Shown here in pieces: positions 34,875 through 46,435 of a stretch of 64,000 nucleotides of DNA. The translations under genes and the position numbers were made by a program. The stretch is from Cenococcum geophilum 1.58 (lineage: Eukaryota > Ascomycota > Dothideomycetes > Gloniales > Gloniaceae), in the NCBI GenBank assembly GCA_001692895.1, contig KV748220.1:62001-126000 (forward strand). Reading direction: 5' to 3'. Position 1 is the stretch's first letter; every line of letters starts with the position of its first letter. Below the pieces are notes generated by a model. It was not told the origin of the DNA. It searched no databases and was given only the letters and a program-made list of their open reading frames with translations.

Positions 34875-37800
34875 ATAAAGCGTAGTCGTAGTATAGGCTT
34901 TATAGAGTTAGGTTTAGGAAATAAAACCTAAAAAGGGTAACACTTTAAGTAAACTTCTAGGGAGATTACCTAAAAGCTAGACGGCTTAGGGGACCCCCTA
35001 GATGCTAGTACTACGTATATAAGTTAAAGGGCCGTAAGTAGCTACTGTAAGAAATACTAGAAGTAAGCTAATAAAGAGAAGCTAGCTTAGCCTTTAGAAA
35101 ACCTAAAGCCTTAGTAGCGTATCTTTTTTAATTATAACTAGGGCCTAATATAGAGGGAAAGAAGAAATATATTATGGTATATATTGTAATAAATACGCCC
35201 TAGGGCGAAGTCCGACTATATACTTTATACAATAATAGGTACTAAATTAACCTTATTAATTAAGATGTCGTCTATAGGTTTAATCTACCTATACGTTACG
35301 CGTTATATTTATATAAACCTATTATATGTTTCCTTAATAGTAACCAGATAACAATCTAGAATACTTATAATTTAATAGTTACTACTAGCGACTTTTAGGG
35401 TACCCCTTATACTATTAACCCGCAGACCTTTTAGGGCGGCTTATTTAATAGTTATAATATAATTCTTAAATAGGATTAGCTTGCGAAAGTAGATTTATTA
35501 ATTAGCTTCCATTCTAAACGGTTTATCTAAGGTACTTCAGACCCTAAACACCTTTAGATAATTACCCTTAACACTTTCCTAGTAGACATTAAGGCTAGTA
35601 AAATAGTCTATTTGCTATAGCTAGAAAACTCCTTCTTTACGCTAGTTATAAATATAATAAAGGACCTATTATTACTGGCAGCGAGTACCTATATAGACCC
35701 TCTAGACGTAAAGATACCGGTTATAAATATAATAGAGTGTCACAGTACGTGCCGACTGTCAGGGTACAATGTACGAGGTGACTGTATATAATTGATAAAC
35801 GATGTCGTGTAAGGATCTATGTAGGAGGTAAGGCGGTATATATACACGTCGCTTAGGGGATAGGTCTGTGCTCGTGTCATAACAACACTAAGTTATAACA
35901 ACGTATTAGGTCAGTGCCGTGACATAAAGGACCTGCTATTACTAATAGTAAGTACTTATAAAGACTCTCCGGTACTAGCGTAGATTACCTATATATAAGG
36001 GGGAGGTAATTAAAACCCTAAAACTATTAAGTATACTATAGCAGAGCTATATATACTTTTAGTATAAGTATATTTACGAAATGTATATTAGCTATACCCT
36101 TTTCTCTACTAGCTCCTAGAAGCACACTACTATATAATAATTACTTTAACCTCCGTAGCCCCTGGCCTACTAGATATATATAAAAAGGAAATTAATATCT
36201 TTTCTAATAAGCTAGTAAGCATACTACTATAGAACTCTAAGTACAACTATATAATTAACTTAGAAAAAGGCAAAACGCTACTGTAAATGCCCCTCTATAA
36301 CCTCTTATAGAAAGAGTTATAGATTTTATAAGAGTACCTAAACAGTGCTCTTAAAAAGGGCTAGATTAGGCCTAATAAGTTACCTACTAAAGCGCCTATC
36401 CTCTTTATACTAAAAGTAGACAGTATAATACGGCTATACGTTAACTATAGACACCTAAACAAGATTATAATTAAGAATTATACCCCCTATTACTAGTTAG
36501 CAAACTCTTTAATAGGTTTAGCTATATAAAGATATTTATAAAGCTAGATCTTTATAATGCGTACTATAGGATTTATATTAAAAAGGGAGATAAATAGAAG
36601 ACCGTATTTAAGATATACTATAGTTACTTTAAGTACCTAGTAATACCCTTTAGTCTTACTAACGCCTCTATAACGTTTTAGAGCTATATTTATAAAGCTC
36701 TAGAACCCCTAATAGATACTATCTATATAGTTTACCTAGATAATATTTTTATCTACTTAAATAATAAAGATAAGTACATTAAGCACGTTAAGTAGGTACT
36801 AGAATAGCTCCGCGCTTAAGGTCTATACGCTAAACTATTAAAATATATCTTTTATACTAAAAACGTTAAGTTCCTAGGCTTTATTATTACCCCTAGGGGT
36901 ATTATAATGGACCCTAACCGCGTAAAGGCTATTAAGGAATAGCTTAAGCCTAAGTCCTATAGGGATATCTAGGTCTTTCTTAGCTTTACTACCTTTTATA
37001 GGCAATTTATCTGGAACTATTTAGATACTATATACCCCCTATACGTATATCTTATATAGGCATATTATAACCTAATATTAGATAGGGAGAAGAAGTAAAA
37101 GCGTAAGTTAAAAGGGCCTACTAAATAGTATTAACCTTAGTCCTAGCCTAATAACGCTTAGTAGGCGTTCTGTAAGCCACGCACTATATTTATATAAGCT
37201 CTGCTACTTCGCTACTTTAACCCTAATCTACCCTTAATAGTAATTACTAACGCTTTTAACTATACCTATAGCGGTATACTTCTACAGCCCTTAGAATAGG
37301 GATATTAACTCTACTAGTACTTAATTGCCTATTATAGTTAGAAGCTTACTAGCCTAGAAGTACTATATAATACGTATAATAAGGAACTACTCGCTATAGT
37401 ATAATATTTTAAAATATAGCGCTACTATCTTAAATACGCCACGTATATAACGCGTATGCTCTATAATTATAATAATCTTAGGTATTTTATAACTACTAAA
37501 AGCTTATCTACTTGCTAGGCCTAGTACGCTAAAAAAAACTAGCTAAGTTTAATTTTAAGATTAAATATAAGCTAGGTAAAGTAAATCCTACTAATATACT
37601 ATTTTAGTGCCCGGATTATACTAAAGGCTTTAAAAACAGTAATAAGAGAATAGTCCTTAATACTATACTACCTATATTATAGTAAAAGTTGCGGGTTATA
37701 GGCCTTATAGGCAGCCCTAGTACTACTATACTATACTAGCGAGTAGTATATATATAGTATACGAGCAACCCTTATAAACTTAGCGCCGGCGGGCTAGAGT

Positions 37801-39540
37801 GTCCTACTATTCTCTTTAAGACTACTTTAACTAGCCTAATAGCGCTTAACCTTAGGAAAGACCCCTTAGCCTAGGCTACGGTCCCCTATAATAACTTAGC
37901 GAGTTACCTATATATTATATATTACTTCGCTAGCACTAACTTTACGCAAAGTCTTATACTGCGGCAAGAGGTAGTAGTAGCTACTTTAGCCGAAACGGCG
38001 TTTACAAAATACCCCCCTAAGTTACTAGTTAATTTTATTTATAGAGAATAAAAAAGGGACGCCTTTATACACTTTATATATAATTAGTTAGTATAGAAAT
38101 GAGTTCCTACTAGTAATAAGGACTATGCCCTTAATAGTTAAGGACTTTTAAGCCAAAATAATAAGATCTAGGTGCTAAATTATATACTACTATAATAGGA
38201 GATCCTTAAGCGGAATTATAACAATCCTATAGGCGGCTATTATGGTTTTAACCGTACTTTTAAGGTAATTATATAGAAGTATACTTAGAACGGCCTTACT
38301 TAGGATCTTTATAAATACCTAGATAATTATAATGCCTACTAACGCTTTAAATCGCGCCGCTATAAACCCTATAGTAAGCTATGGCCTCTTTAAGTCCCAC
38401 CTAAGCCTAGTAGTATTATTTACTTAACTTTATTATATATCTCTTAGAGTCTAAGATTCCTAATAGCGTAGAGTATAACTCCGTCCTTATCCTTATAAAC
38501 TATTTTATAAAGCTAGTACGCTACTATCTAGTATATAAGATAATTAATGCTATATAACTTGTAAAACTCTTATTTAGAGTCTTTATGTAAATAGGGCCTC
38601 TAAATAATATTATCTCTAATAGGGGTAGTATATTTATAAGCGAGTACTAAAGTACTATAGATAGATAGTTAGACAGAGCGTTAGAACTAGGAGCTTAAGG
38701 TATACCTATATATATTTACAAACTAGGAACAGTCTAATTAGGCCTCCCTACTTAAAGAAGTAGCCTTTACCTATAACTTTAAGGTCTATCCTATAATAAA
38801 GCGTTCCCCTATTAAGCTCGCCTATAGCTAGCTATTAAATATCCTAAATAGAGTTCTAAATAGCATCTAAGACGCCTAGTAAGGTAGGGAGGGATCTAAG
38901 TTAATAAATATCTAACTTGTAGAGATATATTTATAACACCTACGCCTTATATATAAGGTAGCGGCGGCGTCAATAATATATGCCTAAAAGCTTTAGGTAA
39001 AATACTATAATCGTTACTATCTAGCTAAGCATTTTGCCGTTAGTAAATAAGTCCTACTTTCTTCTAAGAATATCTATATAAAACGTCCTTATAAGAAGCT
39101 TAATAGTAAGTTTATAGGACCGTTTTAAATCCTAAAGTATATAGGGTAGTAAGTATATAAGCTAGAGCTTCTACTTACTATAGTATAGCTCTACCTAGTC
39201 TTTTATATCTTCCTACTAAAGCCTTATAGGTTACGTCCTAGGTTTTAACCCCTAGTAGTAAAAGGGCTTAAGAAAGGCAGCTAGGAAGTAGAAGTAATTA
39301 TCGCCTACTAAAATCGTGCTAGATAACTATAGTACCTTATTAAATAGCTAAGATAGCTAAATAAGTATAATAAATAGAAATATAATATAGAACTTAAGAA
39401 TTATTAATAATTACTAGACGAGTACTATAAGCGGATATTAGGACGCTAAGGCTCTAAGGGTATATAGTAATATAATAATAATAGTGGGATATAAGGAGTA
39501 TCTGGTTCTTAATAAAGTAGAACTATAGAACTAAATTCTG
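34875..39540 (+). pseudogene. Gypsy family A pol, outer copy (continuation after gypsy B)
   Basis: It starts in the gag-pol region exactly where the outer gag was cut at 21,833 and is colinear with the reverse complement of 28,985-24,370. RT blocks are recognisable at about 36,410-36,760 (VYLDNIFIYLNN near 36,730-36,765). The C-terminal pol tail (PYKKLNSKFIGPF near 39,090, then KLELLLT) lies at 39,000-39,440. A GYKEYLVLNKVEL-type end is near 39,488-39,530. It carries many RIP stops and a 187-bp solo LTR at 35,738-35,924. Confidence 0.87.
35738..35924. mobile_element. Solo LTR, 187 bp, weakly RIPped
   Basis: It begins TGTCACAGTACGTGCC and ends GGTCAGTGCCGTGACA (inverted TGTCAC/GTGACA termini). 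It is flanked by TAGAG (35,733-35,737) and TAAAG (35,925-35,929), a 5-bp duplication with one transition. The antisense family A copy lacks it at the homologous site. Its composition is balanced compared with its host, so it looks young. Confidence 0.85.
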
Positions 39541-40089
39541 CTATTCTCTAATGTGGGGTAAGTATGTTTTATAGGCGCCTCACCTGCGCCTTGCCTGCGC
39601 TAAGCCAGTTACGGCTAGTACGTCTTTATAGCCTAATAATTGCCCCCCCCCCTTCTTAAGCAGCTGTTTTTAGCCGATGCTATTATATAATAGGAGTGCT
39701 ATTATTATCTTTTACTCTATTAAAAAAGAAAATGGAGATCTGACTACCGGTTTTAGAGGGTTCTATCGCCGTTTTTAGAGGTCACGTCGCCAAAACTCCC
39801 CGCCGCCCTAAGCCTCTTACTTACCGCCCTATACCCTTACTTTTTAACAGGTAGACTATAATCTTCTATACGCCTAGCGCTAAAGCTATATAACTCTATA
39901 GCTCCCACCTCTAATCCGTTTAATCTAGGCCCCGTTTCTCTTATTCTCTACCCCCCTATCTCCTTAACCCTATATTGCTCTTTAGATCCTTCCCACCGTT
40001 ATTACCCTCTAGGTCCCTTCCGTTGCTACTACCCTAAGTTCTCTTCTAGCTCCCTAGAATACGGCGCGCTTAATTATTAAATTGTAGCT
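39541..40089. other. Upstream region of the DUF3435 relic; left edge of the degraded gene block
   Basis: No protein is recognised. Family A sequence ends near 39,540 and a CCTGCGCCTTGCCTGCGC stretch at about 39,590, a poly-C run near 39,645 and a CT-rich tract to about 40,030 follow. This may be the 5' terminal region and promoter of a large element whose first gene is the DUF3435 recombinase. Confidence 0.4.
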
Positions 40090-42655
40090 TATTATCTAGT
40101 GTTACTAATAATAAGTATATAGACACGGATAGCGACGGTAATAGCTACGGGATAGAACCAACCGTCTTTAACAGTAATGCCGATAGTAATGCCGATAGTA
40201 ACGCCGACTATAACGCCGATAGTAGTATTAACTATAACGCTAATAGCATTGCTAAATCTAACAATGCTTATAAAGCGCCTACTTAAGTATAGCTTTATAA
40301 GGATTAAGATTATCTACTAAAATACTACCTTAAACAGTTAAAAGAGTTTAAGGAATCCGATTTTATAATATAGAACTACGCCAATAGTAGTACGAATCTC
40401 CTTAACCGTATTAAAGATTAATAGTATTAGTAAGTAATAACCTATTCTACGGCTTTCTCTTAGGCTTAACCTAGAGCTGACTATTTCTAGATACTGCACC
40501 TATATAAGGAAAGACCCTAAGAAAACGTACTAAGTCCTCTCGCTTTAGCTACTTTATAGCTTTTTTAACTAGCTCCTAAATTAGAAACGAGGGAAGGGGG
40601 GTAGGAAATAGTGTGGGATAAAGCTTTCTAGCTTGCTTAGTGTATACTAGAAGTACTATTGCCTTATATATAAGAGAGCAACTAGTAGGAAAATTGCTAG
40701 TAAATTAACCCGCTAGATATATAAGGTAATTACGTTCCTAGTTAACCCTTTAGCCTAGTAAAATAAGGCGGAGCTAAAATATCTTTTTTAGGTACTTCGG
40801 AAACTGGTAAAAAAATATAGCTTAAGTAATAAGAAGCGAGAAAAGCCCGTTATAGATATAGAGGATCTCGCCCTAGTTCTTAAAACTAACTTAGTTATAA
40901 CAAGAAAAAGATATATAGTTAGGCGACATTAGATACAAGTCCATTTCTTACTATAGCTAGGCTTTTACACTATAAGCCGACCTAAAGCTCTTCTTAATCT
41001 ATGCTACTAATATATAATAGTTACACTTATTTATAACCTAGAAGGCGGGCCTTATAAAATTATGCTTAAGTTTATATTCAAATTCACTAAGGAATATCTT
41101 AGTATAAAAGAAGCATACGTTCTCTTTCTACCCTATTCCTCTTACCTTATACTTATAGAGAACTAGTAATACTTTCCTAATTCCTAAGATTATCTTTAAC
41201 CCTTTACTTATTCTTAGCCCTTATATCTTTCTCCTAGGCCTTCTCTTTACTAACTAAGCTTTTATACCCCCTAATCTAATATCCGCAAAGCAGCTTAGTA
41301 AGCTATATATTAAGCCTAGGCGTAATAAGTTGCCGCTACCACTCCGTTCAGACCTAGATAATATCCCCGTATTTTAGCAATTAATTAAAAACCCCTATAG
41401 CCACAAGGTCTTACTTAACGAGCCTTTACTATACTTAACTCTTTTGCCCTAGATTAAGGACCTTAGCGTAATTATGGGATTTCGGCAGGTTACGCGCCTA
41501 TATAGTCTCTATTACGGCGTAGGCAAGGCATTTAATAAAAATAGTAAGTTCTATTATATAGAGCTAGTTCTACTAAAACCTTTCTAACGCCTATACTACC
41601 TAGATAACGTAAGTGACGCCCTCTAGAACCTAATAATGTAGCATACTAACGCTTAAACATTCCTAAAGCACTACCTTCCGTAACGTGTTGGCGTAGATAT
41701 ACAGGCAATTATTTAAGGCTTAAAGCCTTAAGAAAAGTTAATAAAAGCAGTATACTGAATAAGCCGATTAATTAACTTACGGCGGCTATAGCACCTAATA
41801 ACAGAACAATCCTTATCGGTAAACGAGAACCTGCATATTTATTCCTTAATTAAAGTTCAAAATAAGCTAAAGCTTAGCCTTAAGCGTAAAACCATAGGAA
41901 GTATAGAATACTAAAAGCTTAGCCGAGAAATTACAAATAAAAGGCAACATTAGAGAAATGCGCTATTAGAAAATATTAAGAAGAATTAGGATAATAAATA
42001 AGCTATAATTAATATTAAGCGGCAACTTTCTGGGGTTATATTTAGCGAGGATATTAAAGCAACCTTAAAATCTAGTAATAATAGATCGGTCAAACATAAA
42101 CGCCTTATTAAAGTAATTATAACGCTACCTAGCACGTTACTAGAAGATAAGATACGTAGATATAATAATGCTATTAATACGGTCGTAGATTACTGTAATA
42201 TTAAGGAGGGTAGAGTATACCGGTTAAGTTATTACTAGAGATAGTTTAGGATAGATATCGCCCTTAGCCAAATTAAGATTAAAGAAGATACTAAGATTTT
42301 AGAAGCGGCTAAAGCGCTAAAGAGGGTAAGGTTATCCTTATATAAGGAGAAAAGACCAAAAATATACTTTATCTGCCTTAGGAATAAAAAGCTTATAATT
42401 AGTAAGCGTATATATAAGTTCTATACTCCAGCTGCTATTATAAAACATTTCTAAGGCAGTTATCTCTCTAAACTCCTATAGTAGGGTAAGATTAAATATA
42501 ACGTTTATAAAGTAACCCTTAAGCATAAAATGTATCTTTAAAACTATGTGCTTAGTATATATAGGACCTTTTCCTAGTTATTACGCGCTTATCTTATTAT
42601 TCTTTACCACTTTTTATTTTACTTTAGTCTGTTATTATCTAATCCTATTATAGTA
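40090..42655 (+). pseudogene. DUF3435 tyrosine recombinase (Starship captain / Crypton-type), RIP-inactivated
   Basis: An acidic Asn/Asp-rich N-terminus (SNADSNADSNADYN, about 40,170-40,210) is followed by a long degenerate frame. Landmark blocks are LIYNLEGGPYKIMLKFIFKF (about 41,030-41,090), EYLSIKEAYVLFLP, then GFRQVTRLYSL.YG.GKAFN (about 41,480-41,545, the Arg of the recombinase R box read as Tyr). VSDAL.NLIM.HTNA.TFLKHYL (about 41,610-41,680) is followed by the charged LKRKTIGSIEYQKLSREI, RQHQRNALLENIK stretch. A C-terminal zinc-finger-like end (YFICL, KFYTPAAIIKHF, KYNVYKVTLKHKM) lies at about 42,360-42,545. These blocks and their order are those of DUF3435 proteins, which include Starship captains. 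Gln codons are mostly TAA/TAG. The gene points into the block to its right. Confidence 0.85.
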
Positions 42656-43129
42656 TTTAATAGAATAGATATAATAACTAGGATTTTATAATTCGTCTAG
42701 AAGGGGTAATAGGTAGGGTAAGAGATAAGGGCTCCTCTTTAGCCTCGCTATATAAGCCTTACGCGTTATAAAATAAACTAAAACTAATAATTATAGACTA
42801 GAAAACGCTGCCTCCTTATATTATAGCTTAGTATTTTAACTAAGCCCTATAAAGCCTTAATCTAAGCTATATTAGGTTAGCTTAACTTTTCCATACCTAA
42901 TCTTTAATCCTCGCGTTCGCTTATATCTTACTTTCTTTCTTATACTTTTCTCCCTAGTTATTTCCTTATTATAAGACGCGCCCGACATATTCTTAACCTC
43001 CCTATATTTATTTGCTATTATACCGTCCTTATATACTAGCCTCTTTAACCTCCTTTCCCCGCCTACCTACCCACCCTTCCAACGTAGCTTTTAGCGCGTT
43101 TGCTTACAATAGCGAATCTCTCTAAATTA

Positions 43130-45514
43130 GAGATAATTAAAATAAACCCTATTAGGGAAGGACTAAATAGCTTTCTTAATTTATTTAACTTAACTTATTA
43201 GGATCTAGGTATCCCTAGCTCTCTAAACTCGTTACGCCAAATAGGCAATAAAGGTAATTATTAATTTATCCGTTATAGGTTCTCTCTAACATATATAGGG
43301 CTTAAAAATCTTATAGTTAACCTTATCCTGGCATTATAGAACCTTCTTGCTACTTAACTACTTCCGTCTAGCGCTAGCTGCGGCACTTTTTATAGTAACC
43401 TTCTCTAACTCCTCCCTTTAGTTAATTCTAACGACTTTAATATTAAACGGTTTACCCCTCTCCTAAAAATAGTTATTAATTGCGAATTAGATAAGGACGT
43501 TTGGAGTAATACTATCACTACTATAACAGAGTCCACGCCTCCCCCCTAACCACTACCACTCCACATTTAATAAACCCCACATTTACGCAATATAAATAGC
43601 TTTACTAACTCGTCCAAATATAGGGAATACGTAAATTATGTTCTAAAGAAGGAGCTAGGCCCTTTTTACGTAGGGATTCCTAGCTTTTATAAAGTATTCT
43701 TTAAGGGAGTAGAAGGTCTTAAAGAGGTAAGCGCCGCCGTTTTTAAGAAATGTAAGGAAGGGAACAATCCACTATACGCTAAGGGCGGCTAGCGTAACTG
43801 GCCTAAAAGCGTAGAGCAAGATAATATCCTAGAGTGGTTTAGTAGCCTAATTAAATTAATTTTAGGCTTTATAGAGGAGCACGGGTCTGCCCTAAAGACA
43901 CGATAAACGCTTATTATATACACTAAGCAGCCCTTATAAGGGTTTACAGTAAAGCAAAAACTAAATATTAGTTTTATAGATAATCTAATAGCTAGCAAAA
44001 GCTCTTAATACTATTAGTCGTATATACTTATACTAGGAGAGCTAAAGAGTAATCTAAACTCCGATATACCCTTATAGGCATAGTTTAATTTAGGGAAATA
44101 TATAAGAGAAGTCTTCGCCGCTTAAGACACTTATCGCTTTATCTTAGGCTTTACCCTCTATAGATCTATTATATGGCTATAGGAGTATAACCGGGTAGGA
44201 GGCATCGCATTATTACTATTTAATATTAATAAAGACGGACTATAATTTACCTCGGCAATGTTAGGATTTCTCTAAATAAATAAGGAGCAGCTTAGGTTTA
44301 ACCCTACTATTCTAATATTAGACGGCAAATAATATATTAAGGTTATGCGCAATAATCAGACCGAGCGTCTTATCCTTAATAAATCTATAAAGCAGGCACG
44401 CTGTATTACTAGTTAAGCAACTACTTACTAAAAAGCACACTATAAGGGGGATACCTCTAAGATACCCCTCGTTATTAAAGACTTATAGCAGTACCCGTAG
44501 CGCGAAAAAGAAGGTAAACTGCTACGTAAGGTAATAGAGAAAGAAGTAGTTAATATAGCCAGGTACTATTACCACAAGACAGTTTATATAGGCGGTAAAG
44601 AAAATAATATTTATAATAATGTCCGTAAGGGGCTGGATATTATAAGAGCGATAAACTATAAGCTAGAAAACTTAATAATGCCTTTAAAACCGGCTAGAGT
44701 AAAAATTAGAAAAGGCCGAAGTTTTAGTAGAAAGAGGTCGTCCAGCTATACTAACGCCCTATTACCGCCTAGTAAGCGTATATATTTAAGCTCTCCGCCT
44801 AAAGGCGGAAGGCACCCTATAACCCTAAATTGAGTATATTAACGCGTTATTACTAGGGACTATAGAAAGCCTCTTTATAAGGTAAGCTCTTAGGCTGCAA
44901 TACTTGCTATACTAAAGGGTAGCATTAAAGGATACGAGTCTTTATATACGCGGGCCGGCATTATTTAATATAACATTTTAATAGGCAACCTTATAATAAA
45001 CAAGGAAGACAATAATCCTTCTTAGCCGGCATTCTTAATCGACTTAAATCTTGCGATTAAGGAGTAGCGAGAAGGGCCTTTAGGAGCGCGGGGCAAGACT
45101 AGTATAAAAGCGTTTATAGCGATTAGAGTACTCCTAGACAAGATATACTTAGCTTAGCATAATCTTAAGTTGTTTTTTTAGGTGCTATTCTAGATATATA
45201 TTCACTATAATAGACCTAATAAGAAAGGCAATGTTGTTAATAGGTTTAATAAGTGGAATTTTATAAATACGGAAGAGCTAGCTAAGATAAAGAAAGGAAA
45301 AATAGATAATAAAGGGGATTTTCTTAAGAGTGCAGACAATAACTTTTCACCGTACTATTAGCCACTAATCCCTTAGGTTAATAGATTGCGGAAGGTAGTA
45401 TTTCTAGGCAGTAGGAGGCGAAAGGAAAAGGATAAAAAACTTTCTTCTTAAATAAAGGAGGTGCTTTAGGAAGTAAGGAAGGATCTAAAGGTACTAGTAG
45501 AGTAGATAAAATAA
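43130..45514 (+). pseudogene. FunK1 fungal-type protein kinase, RIP-inactivated
   Basis: The plus-strand frame matches the FunK1 family order. VWSNTITTITESTPPP (about 43,500) is followed by KKELGPFYVGIPSFY, VSAAVFKKCKEGNNPLY and RRNWPKS-like segments. Next come LGELKSNLNSD, RFILGFTLYRSII, GGIALLLFNINKDGL, IEKEVVNIARYYHHKTV (about 44,540-44,590), and a Ser/Arg-rich insert (KGRSFSRKRSSSYTN). The catalytic region at about 44,960-45,000 reads AGII.YNILIGNLIINKED, where relatives have a catalytic Asp and this copy has Asn. LIDLNLAIKE replaces the Mg-binding Asp region. RIP stops are frequent. FunK1 kinases are widespread in fungi and often multi-copy. Confidence 0.9.
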
Positions 45515-46435
45515 TATTTTATTATCTTATACTCTTCCACATATAAGTAAAGTTTTATAAAGATTTAGGTAGTAAAGGCTAGGTAGCAGCCTTAGTCAAA
45601 ACGTATGTAAAATAGCGTAGGGCGAGCAAACTGTTCCGTGGTTAATATATTATTCCTACTTATTTATACGCCACTAAATATGCGATTATACCTAAGTTTA
45701 CTATAAGTGCACTAATCTCCAATATATGGTGAAAGCTTAGTATATAAAATACTATAAGACCTAAAAAAGATGCCCAATAAATGTGGCTAATAGATGGTTT
45801 CTTTTAGGTAATTGTAAAGAAATATAGTAAAGATACTAGTAAAAACTATAGCAAAAGCCTGGCCAGTTATTGAGATTACTGTATAGTCTTACGTAGCTTA
45901 AATTTAAACGGGTCAAGTACGGCGTAATATTTAAAAACATTAGGCAGAAAATATAAGAGGGAGGCTTTTTAAAATGGCTTTAGAATCTAGTTTCCTTATA
46001 TAGGCATAGGCCTACTCTAGGAATATTTAATACCTTTTATAAGCTTTATTTTTCTATAAGTAGATAAAACATAGCCCTATATAAATCGGGGATATAGTAA
46101 TTCATTAAGCCCTTTTTAATAGAAATTGTGTTATGTCAGGACTACTAGTTATTAAAACCCTAGGTTAAAAGTAATATTTTTTTTAAATATTTGCCCCTAA
46201 GCAAATAAGAACTATAGATTTATAGGCGAACACCGCCGCTTTTAAAGGCCTATGCGTTAACGTCGCCTATAAAAGCATAGTTCCTATCGCCGTTTTATTT
46301 CCAGCTTTAACCACCATTTCTCTCCCACAGCTTTATACCGTCTATACCACCTATACCACTAGTTCTTTTTTATTCCTTCTATAGTTTTAGATATCCTTTA
46401 ATAGTAAAACTACGTATAAACCACACCCCTTTATT
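45515..46435. other. Intergenic, with an imperfect hairpin
   Basis: No protein is recognised. An imperfect inverted repeat pairs 46,208-46,229 (ending TTTATAGGCGA) with 46,263-46,284 (starting TCGCCTATAAA). It could be a terminator-like or MITE remnant. Confidence 0.4.

Larger units (their letters stand above)
20604..39540 (+). mobile_element. Gypsy family A element, outer copy, split by gypsy B
   Basis: The left LTR (20,604-20,819) and gag (to 21,833) are on the left. The remainder resumes at 34,875 and runs to the end of pol near 39,540. The pieces join at the ATAAA duplication (21,829-21,833 and 34,875-34,879). The uninterrupted family A copy on the minus strand reads straight through this point (GCAAATTATCGCGTATAAAG then CGCGGTCGCAGC). 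The 3' noncoding part and 3' LTR are missing. Sequence resembling another gene block starts at about 39,540. Confidence 0.88.

Noticed and set aside
39608..39620. TTAC(N)7A motif as a possible Starship target site
   Set aside because: The motif is so short that chance occurrence in AT-rich DNA is high, and no matching copy at a right end can be examined.
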